The notes under the pieces: generated by a model | What the model was told of the DNA's origin: nothing | The model's database searches: none | Seen by the model: only the letters and a program-made list of their open reading frames with translations | In this document: positions 1 through 5,376 of the stretch, piece by piece | Layout: the number at the start of each line of letters is the position of its first letter | Position numbering within the stretch: the first letter of the stretch is position 1 | Made by a program: the position numbers and the translations under genes | DNA from: Prevotellaceae bacterium | GTDB lineage: Bacteria > Bacteroidota > Bacteroidia > Bacteroidales > Paludibacteraceae | DNA: 5,534 bases | Assembly (NCBI GenBank): GCA_031270565.1 | Contig: JAISXJ010000144.1 | Location: 1 to 5,534, forward strand | Direction: 5' to 3'

Positions 1-1352
1 AACTGTTTGATTTGGCTTTCGGCAAGGCGTTTCTTCTGCACCGTCCAACGCCAAAGGAAAAAGAACGCCGCCAATGCCAGCAGCAACACTGCGCCTCCGG
101 CAATGCTTAACCAAATCATCAGCCGCTTTTCATCTTCGAGGGCGGCTATTTTTGTTTCTTTCTTTTCGGTTTCGTATTTCGTTTCCATTTCGCGGATAGC
201 CGACTGGTAGTGTTTATTCGACCAAGAGGCTTGCAGCTCATTGTGTTTGTCGAAATATTCCCAAGCCTTGTCGCTGTCGCTTAATTTTGTATAGGCTTTT
301 GCCAGATTTTCATACAGGGATAATGTATTGCCCGGCTCGGTATCGTCGGTAGCAAGGGCTTCGAGGGCAGTTTGTTCGGCTTTGCGCCATTCGCCGCGTT
401 TCAGGTGGATAGAGGAAAGCAGGCGCAGGGATACCGCTTTTTCGCGCGGCGTAATCAGGGTTGAATCGGATATTTGCAAGGCTTGACGGATATAGTTTTC
501 CGCCTTACCAATATCATTGTATCCTTCTGAATAGATTTGTGCAAACAAATTAAAGATAATGGCTTTGGAATCTTCCCCTTCTTCGGGATGGATAAAAATG
601 TAACGACGGGCGGCTTCGGCATGTTCCAATGCTTTGCCATAATTCTTCTGTATAAGATACAATGCACTTAATTCCTTATCAGCATACATGATTATCAACG
701 AATCGTTTATTTCCTGTCCGATAGCGTATAGTTTTGTAAAATTGATTTCCGCCTGTTCATAGTTATCCATAGAAAGATACATTTCTCCAATATTCATATA
801 TGCAATGGCTTGACTTTCCTTCCAACCGTGTTTTTCAAATATTTTCAATGCTTTGGTATAGTATTCTATGGCTGCGTGATATTTCCCTTGAATATTATAG
901 AGGTTGCCCATGTTGGCATAGATTTGGGAATAGGCGTCGTCGATAGTTTTTTCCGTATAACCCTTTGCGTCTTTTTTAGTTTTCATATATGCGGTAGCTT
1001 TCAATGCTTTTTCGTAGTAAAAATGAGCGCTGTCGTATTGGCTTGCGCCGTAATAAAGTATGGCTATATGTCCGTATGAAGTAGCTAAGGCTTTGTAATG
1101 TTTTTCCTTATTTGCAAGCTCAATTCGTTTACGTGCATAATACATTGATTTTCGATTATCAATTTGCATATATCCCGCTGCTAACTGGTAATAGATTTGC
1201 GATAATTCTTCACCCGTCGGCGGGTTGGTCGCTAATACCTGTTCGAGCGAATCCACTTTGTGGTTGCGGTGGTCGGTGTATTGTGCAAATGACACGTAAG
1301 GCAAAAGCAATACGACAATTACAACTGTCCAAAATATTTTCCTTGTATTCAT
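1..1352 (-). CDS. TPR-repeat membrane sensor, N-terminal 450 residues (partial)
   Basis: The reading frame is open from ATG at 1352 to the left edge, giving 450 residues without a stop. Residues 1-23 form a signal peptide (basic start, hydrophobic IFWTVVIVVLLL core, likely cut after SFA, before QYT). Residues 35-375 are helical tetratricopeptide repeats; clear units lie near 89-122, 143-175, 181-213, 225-253, 264-298 and 305-338. A charged coiled-coil (about 384-411, with EKKETKIAALEDEKR) leads into one membrane helix (412-434), followed by the basic cytoplasmic stretch WTVQKKRLAESQIKQ. Bacteroidota proteins of this design place the TPRs in the periplasm and carry a cytoplasmic HisKA_3-type histidine kinase or a LuxR-type DNA-binding domain; that part is outside the window, so the output type is unknown. 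It is divergent from the envelope operon at 1603-5270, which suggests it regulates that operon. ATG 1352 is chosen because it opens the signal peptide and follows promoter-like sequence. Confidence 0.9.
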   Translation of the reverse strand, partial: MNTRKIFWTVVIVVLLLPYVSFAQYTDHRNHKVDSLEQVLATNPPTGEELSQIYYQLAAGYMQIDNRKSMYYARKRIELANKEKHYKALATSYGHIAILYYGASQYDSAHFYYEKALKATAYMKTKKDAKGYTEKTIDDAYSQIYANMGNLYNIQGKYHAAIEYYTKALKIFEKHGWKESQAIAYMNIGEMYLSMDNYEQAEINFTKLYAIGQEINDSLIIMYADKELSALYLIQKNYGKALEHAEAARRYIFIHPEEGEDSKAIIFNLFAQIYSEGYNDIGKAENYIRQALQISDSTLITPREKAVSLRLLSSIHLKRGEWRKAEQTALEALATDDTEPGNTLSLYENLAKAYTKLSDSDKAWEYFDKHNELQASWSNKHYQSAIREMETKYETEKKETKIAALEDEKRLMIWLSIAGGAVLLLALAAFFFLWRWTVQKKRLAESQIKQ

Positions 1353-1398
1353 ATCTGTATAATCAAAATTTATGAATTTAACTGTTAGGAAATCAGCA

Positions 1399-1406
1399 CA
1401 AAAGTA
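1399..1406 (-). promoter_or_regulatory. Alternative -7 element for the TPR sensor gene
   Basis: On the minus strand this reads TACTTTTG, a full match to the Bacteroidota TAnnTTTG -7 consensus. It lies about 47 nt upstream of the ATG at 1352. A TTTG sits 16 nt upstream, slightly short of the usual spacing of about 19-21 nt. It could be a constitutive start point separate from the palindrome-linked one at 1423-1430. Sequence alone cannot decide between them. Confidence 0.35.
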
Positions 1407-1422
1407 CTAATAAATCCGGATA

Positions 1423-1430
1423 CAAAGGTA
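1423..1430 (-). promoter_or_regulatory. Left-facing -7 promoter element, palindrome-linked
   Basis: The minus strand reads TACCTTTG, a full match to TAnnTTTG. No TTTG -33 element lies at the normal distance. Instead the first base of the element is exactly 31 bp from the centre of the palindrome at 1453-1469, which puts the palindrome near -42. A weak or absent -33 element with an operator in this position is what an activator-dependent promoter would look like. Transcription would begin around 1419, giving a leader of about 65 nt before the sensor gene. Confidence 0.5.
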
Positions 1431-1452
1431 AGAAGTATTCGGATGCCGCCAC

Positions 1453-1469
1453 TCACCCAAAATGGGTGA
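1453..1469. promoter_or_regulatory. Left palindrome, predicted operator
   Basis: TCACCCAAAATGGGTGA is a perfect inverted repeat: two 7-bp arms around a 3-bp AAA centre. Its inner 15 bp are the exact reverse complement of the palindrome at 1493-1507, 39 bp away centre to centre. Dyad symmetry of this size suits a dimeric helix-turn-helix regulator of the LuxR/NarL kind, for example the response regulator or output domain paired with the neighbouring TPR sensor. That assignment is inferred. Confidence 0.7.
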
Positions 1470-1470
1470 T

Positions 1471-1496
1471 TTTTCACCTGTAATTGAATTTTCACC
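1471..1496 (+). repeat. Direct repeat of TTTTCACC between the palindromes
   Basis: TTTTCACC occurs at 1471-1478 and again at 1489-1496; the second copy runs into the right palindrome. The first copy could be an isolated half-site (CACC) of the same operator, so CACC starts fall at 1454, 1475 and 1493. The matching TGGGTG arm is missing at the middle position, so any binding there would be weaker. The region is AT-rich and the match is only 8 bp, so chance is possible. Confidence 0.4.
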
Positions 1497-1507
1497 CATT
1501 TTGGGTG
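1493..1507. promoter_or_regulatory. Right palindrome, predicted operator
   Basis: CACCCATTTTGGGTG is a perfect inverted repeat with 6-bp arms around TTT, and the exact reverse complement of 1454-1468. Its centre (1500) is 31 bp upstream of the right-facing -7-like element at 1531, the same distance as on the left side. It lies where an activator would contact RNA polymerase for the operon that starts at 1603. Confidence 0.7.
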
Positions 1508-1530
1508 TAGGAGGGGAATTTTTCGCTCCC

Positions 1531-1538
1531 GAACTTTG
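1531..1538 (+). promoter_or_regulatory. Right-facing -7 promoter element for the envelope operon
   Basis: GAACTTTG, followed by C, matches TAnnTTTG at all but the first base. No TTTG lies at the normal -33 distance; the nearest (1500-1503) is inside the right palindrome with a 27-nt spacer. This fits a promoter that needs an activator bound at the palindrome. Transcription would start near 1542, giving a leader of about 60 nt before the GTG at 1603. Confidence 0.45.
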
Positions 1539-1576
1539 CACTGTCAAACTCAATGGAGAGTTGAAAATTAAATCTT

Positions 1577-1606
1577 ATGTATAATATAAATCAAAAAGAG
1601 AAGTGA
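1577..1606 (+). CDS. Possible 9-codon leader ORF overlapping the lipoprotein start
   Basis: An ATG at 1577 opens a short frame encoding MYNINQKEK. Its TGA (1604-1606) overlaps the GTG start of the lipoprotein gene in a GTGA arrangement, the classic layout for translational coupling. The lipoprotein frame has no ATG of its own nearby and only the GTG gives a complete signal peptide, so ribosomes delivered by this leader could help start the weak GTG. A chance ATG in an A/T-rich leader is an equally reasonable explanation. Confidence 0.25.
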   Translation: MYNINQKEK

Positions 1607-3219
1607 AAAGTTTCAGAATCAGTTTGAAGAATGTGGCGGCGACAGTTGCCTGCTTCGCAGTAAGTATCATGTTGTTCACGGGTTGCGAAAAAGACGACCC
1701 AACGCCGGAACCCGACAACGGAATTGCTGAAATCGGGAAAACCTACGTCAGCACGACCGCCAACGCCGAAAAGGTTTATACGCTGAAAGTTAGCAAAAAC
1801 CTATTGAAATCAACGGCTACGGTAACCGACACCTACGTGTTGCTCTATGTCGATAAGTCCGGCGAAGTGAAAACTTCTACGGGCGTGGTTACTTCTTCGG
1901 TCGGCGAAGCGCTTACGCTCACTCCCACAGGCGGAGCGCCTTTCACCGTAAACGTAACGGCGAACGGAATTACAGGCATTTCGGGGAACATCACCTTTAC
2001 CGATAACAGTACTGCCACAGGTGGAAGCCTTACGCCCTTTGCCGACGGTGAGATTGAAATCACGGGCACGGCGATAACGGAAGAACGTGTGCTTGGCGTA
2101 CCGGGCATGGCGATTAATTACGTGTATAACGATGCCCATAACCGCCTGTTGGAAATAGAGAAAACCCTGACCGTGTTGCCGGGAACTACCATCCGCTTTT
2201 CCCAGAGCGGCGGTGGTATTAGGGTGAAAAGCGGTGCAACCGTAAAGATGATTGGTGAAGATAAACTTCGGGAACTCGATGCGGCGGGCAACCTGTCTGC
2301 AACTCCCGGCACAAAAAGCGGGCATGTCACCTTGAAAGGCGGGGCAACGAAAGGAAGTTGGTCGTCGGTTGTTATTGAGAGCGATACCGACAACCAACTC
2401 AAGTACGTTGATTTTATCAATGGCGGAAGAACGCACGATGGTGTTTATCCCGCAGTGGTAGAATTGGTTGGCGCAAAACTTGGAATGCAGTACTGCAAAA
2501 TTTCAGGCTCGCAGGTCAATGGTTTGTCGGCTTACGGAGGTCATATCAACATTACGGCTTTCGACCACAATGTGATTGAAAACTGCAATTTGTCGCCTGC
2601 TGCGATGTGGAGTTTTAACGAAGTGCTGAAATTTGATGAAACCTCCGATATGACGGTCGGCAACGGAAAACCTTATGTTTTGATTGACAGGGCTATGTAC
2701 GAAATAAACACTGACATTACCATCAACCCGACAAGCGTTCCGTATTACATTGTAGAGGCTTTTCCTGTCTATCACACTTTGACGATAAATGCAGGTGTTA
2801 CATTCTATATGTCGGAAAACGGCTCAACATTTAACACACAAACAGACGCCGATGATAATTCGGGCAGTATTATCACCAACGGCACGGCAGCAAGACCGGT
2901 GATTTTCACCCGCCCTGCAGGCGAAACTTATTATTGGGGCTATTACGGCGGTTTAACTTTCAACACCGACAAGGCAAGCAGTACGCTGAACTGGACAATA
3001 ATCGAATACAACAAAGATTACGCTATCGGTTTGTCGTATGGTGGCATTGTAACGCTCAATAACTGCACCATTCGCAACAATCAGGGCTTAGGCGTACACT
3101 GGGGTAGCGGACATTGCGATTGCGTTGTCAATCATACAGGCACAAATGAGCGCTTTGCCAACAACAATGGCGGCAATGTGGAACTTTGCGATGGCACGAT
3201 TGTAAATGCGTTGCCGTAA
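1603..3219 (+). CDS. Predicted surface lipoprotein with parallel beta-helix modules
   Basis: This 538-residue protein has a lipoprotein signal peptide with lipobox LFTGC (Cys28). The residues after it are E-K-D-D, which resembles the K-(D/E)2 export signal reported for surface lipoproteins of Bacteroidota such as Capnocytophaga, so surface display is likely. A Pro-rich linker (33-38) leads to a beta-rich domain (about 45-140) of no family I recognise. The rest looks like right-handed beta-helix in two related parts: one near 187-330 (LTVLPGTTIRF, GGIRVKSGATV, HVTLKG, GSWSSVVI) and one near 391-530 (LTINAGVTFYM, GSIITNGTAARPVIFT, YYGGLTF, GGIVTLNNCTIRNN). No catalytic motif is evident, and there is no obvious type IX secretion C-terminal domain. 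Six cysteines follow the lipid one (298, 328, 488, 505, 507, 529), including an HCDC. GTG 1603 is chosen because an in-frame stop lies at 1582 and the next in-frame ATG falls inside the signal peptide. First gene of the operon; role unknown, perhaps binding or adhesion. Confidence 0.88.
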   Translation: MKSFRISLKNVAATVACFAVSIMLFTGCEKDDPTPEPDNGIAEIGKTYVSTTANAEKVYTLKVSKNLLKSTATVTDTYVLLYVDKSGEVKTSTGVVTSSVGEALTLTPTGGAPFTVNVTANGITGISGNITFTDNSTATGGSLTPFADGEIEITGTAITEERVLGVPGMAINYVYNDAHNRLLEIEKTLTVLPGTTIRFSQSGGGIRVKSGATVKMIGEDKLRELDAAGNLSATPGTKSGHVTLKGGATKGSWSSVVIESDTDNQLKYVDFINGGRTHDGVYPAVVELVGAKLGMQYCKISGSQVNGLSAYGGHINITAFDHNVIENCNLSPAAMWSFNEVLKFDETSDMTVGNGKPYVLIDRAMYEINTDITINPTSVPYYIVEAFPVYHTLTINAGVTFYMSENGSTFNTQTDADDNSGSIITNGTAARPVIFTRPAGETYYWGYYGGLTFNTDKASSTLNWTIIEYNKDYAIGLSYGGIVTLNNCTIRNNQGLGVHWGSGHCDCVVNHTGTNERFANNNGGNVELCDGTIVNALP

Positions 3220-3268
3220 AATCCAAAATTGTAAGTCCCTTCAAAAACAAATTAAACAAAGCAAGAAA

Positions 3269-4513
3269 ATGAAATCAAGCAGATTTTTATTAGCAAGCCT
3301 TGTGCTGTTGCTCGTATGCGGCACGGCGCAGGCGCAGTTCGGCAAGCGTTTAGGCAAAGCCGTTGAGAATGCTGCCAAGAACGCCACCGTCCGCAAGGCG
3401 GAACAGAAGACGGAAGAAGCCGTTGGCAAGACGATTGACAAAGCCACCGACCCCGATACCTATAAGGATAAAAACGGCAATATTGTAGAGACACCCGATT
3501 CGGGCGTCTCTACGGGACAACCACAGAAAGGCGTGAAAGCCGCAGAAATGGCGTATGCCAAATCGGACTTCGTGCCGGGCGACGAGATTATTTTCTCTGA
3601 TGACCTCGCCAACGAACAGTTAGGCGAATTTCCCTCGCAGTGGGATTTGTTGAACGGTAATGCAGAAGTAGCAAGCATTGACGGCTTAAAATGTATCAAT
3701 CTCGAAGCAGGAAGCACTTCTACAGTTGCCCCGTTGATAAAAGATATGAAAAGCTATCTGCCCGATGTGTTTACTATCGAATTGGATTATTGGGTCAATA
3801 ATTTTACGGAAACCAATAAAATGCCAAGTCAAAATTACACTTTGCACCTTCTTGATGAAAAAGGCAGTGATGTAATTTCTCTTCAATTTGCCGAAGGGCG
3901 TGTGAATTGGAACTATAAAACTTCTTCCGGCGAAATCAGAAATGGGAATGTGGATTGGAAAGAAAAAATTGATTCGTGGAGTCATCTTGCTGTTTCGTTC
4001 AACAAACGGGCATTTAAAGCTTACATCAATGGCGTAAGGGTGGTTAATATTCCAAATATGGCAGCACCAAAGTCAATGAAAATCAACAATTCGCATTGGA
4101 GCGACCATAGGACAGCCATTACCAACGTCCGCATCGCCAAAGGCGCAGTGCCATTGTACGACCGGATGATGAGCGATGGCAAATTCATCACCTACGGCAT
4201 CACCTTTGACGTGGGCAAAAGCACGATAAAGCCCGAATCAATGGGTGAAATCAACCGCATCGCCAAGCTGATGCAGGACAATCCCGGTTTGAAATTCTCC
4301 GTTGAAGGACATACCGACAGCACCGGCTCGGCAGCAACCAACCAAAAATTGAGCGACGAGCGTTCAGCAGCCGTAGTTGCCAAACTGGTGGAAATGGGCG
4401 TGTCGAAAGACCGCCTGAAATCGGCAGGCAAAGGCCAAAGTTCCCCCATTGCCGACAACGGTACGGATGAAGGCAGAGCAAAGAACAGGCGGGTTGAGTT
4501 CGTAAAACTCTAA
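3269..4513 (+). CDS. OmpA-family protein with LamG/concanavalin-like domain
   Basis: This 414-residue protein starts with a signal peptide cut near GTAQA/QF (residue 22-23). Residues 24-65 are a basic, alanine-rich amphipathic helix; 66-100 are a linker. Residues about 105-295 look like a beta-sandwich of the LamG/concanavalin type (FSDDLANEQLGEFPSQWD at the start, later WSHLAVSFNKRAFKAYINGVRV), which may bind glycan or protein. The C-terminal OmpA domain (about 308-414) has GHTDSTG, NQKLSDERSAAVV and the closing NRRVEF. Asp350 and Arg365 have the same 15-residue spacing as the two diaminopimelate-binding residues of Acinetobacter OmpA, so peptidoglycan binding in the periplasm is expected. 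No N-terminal barrel is present. An upstream ATG at 3206 in the same frame is rejected: it overlaps the previous gene and would put 21 polar residues before the signal peptide. It begins 49 nt after the lipoprotein gene. A REP-like palindrome lies within codons 73-82. Confidence 0.93.
   Translation: MKSSRFLLASLVLLLVCGTAQAQFGKRLGKAVENAAKNATVRKAEQKTEEAVGKTIDKATDPDTYKDKNGNIVETPDSGVSTGQPQKGVKAAEMAYAKSDFVPGDEIIFSDDLANEQLGEFPSQWDLLNGNAEVASIDGLKCINLEAGSTSTVAPLIKDMKSYLPDVFTIELDYWVNNFTETNKMPSQNYTLHLLDEKGSDVISLQFAEGRVNWNYKTSSGEIRNGNVDWKEKIDSWSHLAVSFNKRAFKAYINGVRVVNIPNMAAPKSMKINNSHWSDHRTAITNVRIAKGAVPLYDRMMSDGKFITYGITFDVGKSTIKPESMGEINRIAKLMQDNPGLKFSVEGHTDSTGSAATNQKLSDERSAAVVAKLVEMGVSKDRLKSAGKGQSSPIADNGTDEGRAKNRRVEFVKL
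3485..3513. repeat. REP-like palindrome inside the OmpA-family gene
   Basis: A 29-nt near-perfect inverted repeat has 14-nt arms, GTAGAGACACCCGA and TCGGGCGTCTCTAC, around a single T, with one mismatch. The GTAGAGAC...GTCTCTAC ends resemble small dispersed palindromes that I recall from Bacteroidota and cyanobacterial genomes; this is from memory, with no search done. It is read through in frame and codes for VETPDSGVST (residues 73-82), in the flexible linker between the N-terminal helix and the LamG-like domain, where extra residues would be tolerated. Only one copy is seen in this window. Confidence 0.6.
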
Positions 4514-4524
4514 CTCAAACAAAG

Positions 4525-4722
4525 ATGGACACAAATGACAAGGATAACGGGCAGGGAATATGGCCGGACGACGACAAGGTCATTTACATTCCCGACGCGG
4601 AGTATCACGCCTTTATGCAATCACTCCGCAAGATGGAGATGGTGCAAAAGGAACTCCACAAAATAAGGGATAACCTGAAAGCAAATGACGGCAATAGTAA
4701 TGAGAACCAATCATCACAGTAA
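4525..4722 (+). CDS. Small acidic helical protein, unknown function
   Basis: A 65-residue product without signal peptide or membrane segment, so probably cytoplasmic. It starts 11 nt after the OmpA-family stop codon and ends 23 nt before the next gene, which supports co-translation within the operon. Residues 1-24 are rich in Asp (DDD at 15-17) and include the segment VIYIPDAEY. Residues 25-52 should form an amphipathic helix, with F30, L34, M37, L44 and L51 on a heptad face, long enough for a short coiled-coil dimer. The tail is Asn/Ser/Gln-rich. Net charge is about -5. I recognise no family. Its tight position and ordinary codon use argue that it is real; it could be a small regulator or partner of the envelope proteins, but nothing in the sequence proves that. 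Confidence 0.65.
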   Translation: MDTNDKDNGQGIWPDDDKVIYIPDAEYHAFMQSLRKMEMVQKELHKIRDNLKANDGNSNENQSSQ

Positions 4723-4745
4723 TAATAATTTTAACAGGTAAAACA

Positions 4746-5270
4746 ATGAAAAGTATTTTTAGAAAAGTAGCGGTTATGGCAATCGCAGTGTTTACAATGA
4801 GTGTGGCAGCCAATGCGCAGGAAAAAGGCGACATGGCTGCAGGCGGCAATTTACTACTGGGTTCGGGCGACAGCTTTACCAACTACGGTATCGGAGCCAA
4901 GTTCCAGTACAATGTAACGAACCCCCTCCGTCTGGAAGGCTCGTTTACTTACTTCCTGAAAAAGGATTACCTCACGATGTGGGACTTGAGCGTGAACGCT
5001 CACTGGCTGTTTCCGGTAGCCGACAAGATTACGGTCTATCCGCTGGCTGGCTTGGGTATCCTGAACTACGGTTACGATTATTCGGTGGACTTGGGCGAAT
5101 ACGGCAGCTATGGCAGTAGCGGCTCCACATCGGATATAGCCTTTAACCTCGGCGGGGGCATCGACTACAAGCTGACCGACAAACTGATTCTCAATGCCGA
5201 ACTGAAATACAAAATCAGCGACACGTGGGACAGGCTGTTGCTTTCGGCAGGGCTGGCGTACCGGTTTTAA
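4746..5270 (+). CDS. Outer-membrane beta-barrel protein (OMP_b-brl/porin-like)
   Basis: This 174-residue protein has a clear signal peptide (MKSIFRKVAVMAIAVFTMSVAANA, given here as residues 1-24, likely cut before QEKGD). The mature part of about 150 residues alternates polar and non-polar residues in strands such as GIGAKFQYNV, LRLEGSFTYFL, LSVNAHWLF, ITVYPLAGLGI, IAFNLGGGIDYKL, LILNAELKYKI and LLLSAGLAYRF. It ends with an aromatic Phe after AYR, typical of Bam-inserted barrels. Size and pattern fit a small eight-stranded barrel of the OmpW/OmpX/Ail-like type. A Gly/Ser/Tyr-rich loop (about 115-129) is likely exposed outside the cell. It is the last gene of the operon, just before a strong terminator. 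A barrel this small is more often a structural, binding or stress-resistance protein than a wide pore. Confidence 0.88.
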   Translation: MKSIFRKVAVMAIAVFTMSVAANAQEKGDMAAGGNLLLGSGDSFTNYGIGAKFQYNVTNPLRLEGSFTYFLKKDYLTMWDLSVNAHWLFPVADKITVYPLAGLGILNYGYDYSVDLGEYGSYGSSGSTSDIAFNLGGGIDYKLTDKLILNAELKYKISDTWDRLLLSAGLAYRF

Positions 5271-5293
5271 CAAAGTCTCAGTTATCTATTTGC

Positions 5294-5338
5294 AAGGCCA
5301 CTTTTGGATTCATTCCCAAGGGTGGCTTTTGCGTTTTT
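5294..5338 (+). terminator. Intrinsic terminator of the envelope operon
   Basis: The arms GCCACTTTTGG (5297-5307) and CCAAGGGTGGC (5316-5326) pair over 11 positions with two G-U wobbles. The loop is ATTCATTC, and A-T pairs extend the base of the stem. A run of T follows (TTTTGCGTTTTTT). The hairpin begins 24 nt after the barrel gene stop codon. Only the plus-strand orientation is called, since the T tract follows the stem on that strand. Confidence 0.8.
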
Positions 5339-5376
5339 TATACATCCATTTCATAAACCATTAAAATCAAAAGAAG

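Noticed and set aside
810..1375. Two plus-strand frames of 87-89 residues opposite the TPR gene
   Set aside because: They run antisense to a 450-codon TPR frame; their hydrophobic, Phe- and Cys-rich content reflects the complement of helical repeat codons.
1545..1563. Small hairpin in the leader of the lipoprotein gene (AACTC 1547-1551 with GAGTT 1558-1562)
   Set aside because: Only five or six weak pairs; too short to call a riboswitch, attenuator or terminator.
1810..2436. A 208-residue open frame on the minus strand within the lipoprotein gene
   Set aside because: It is the antisense shadow of a well-supported coding region; the translation is rich in Arg, Cys and His without any domain pattern.
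3206..3268. In-frame upstream ATG that would extend the OmpA-family protein by 21 residues
   Set aside because: It overlaps the end of the lipoprotein gene, adds a polar basic stretch before a clean signal peptide, and the ATG at 3269 has a typical A-rich upstream region.
4854..5273. A 139-residue minus-strand frame opposite the beta-barrel gene
   Set aside because: The plus-strand frame has a signal peptide and barrel strands; the antisense frame has no start context or recognisable feature.
5303..5331. Possible promoter for the gene at 5377 (two TTTG motifs)
   Set aside because: The downstream copy lacks the TA of TAnnTTTG, the spacer is 17 nt, and both motifs are part of the terminator hairpin and its T tract.
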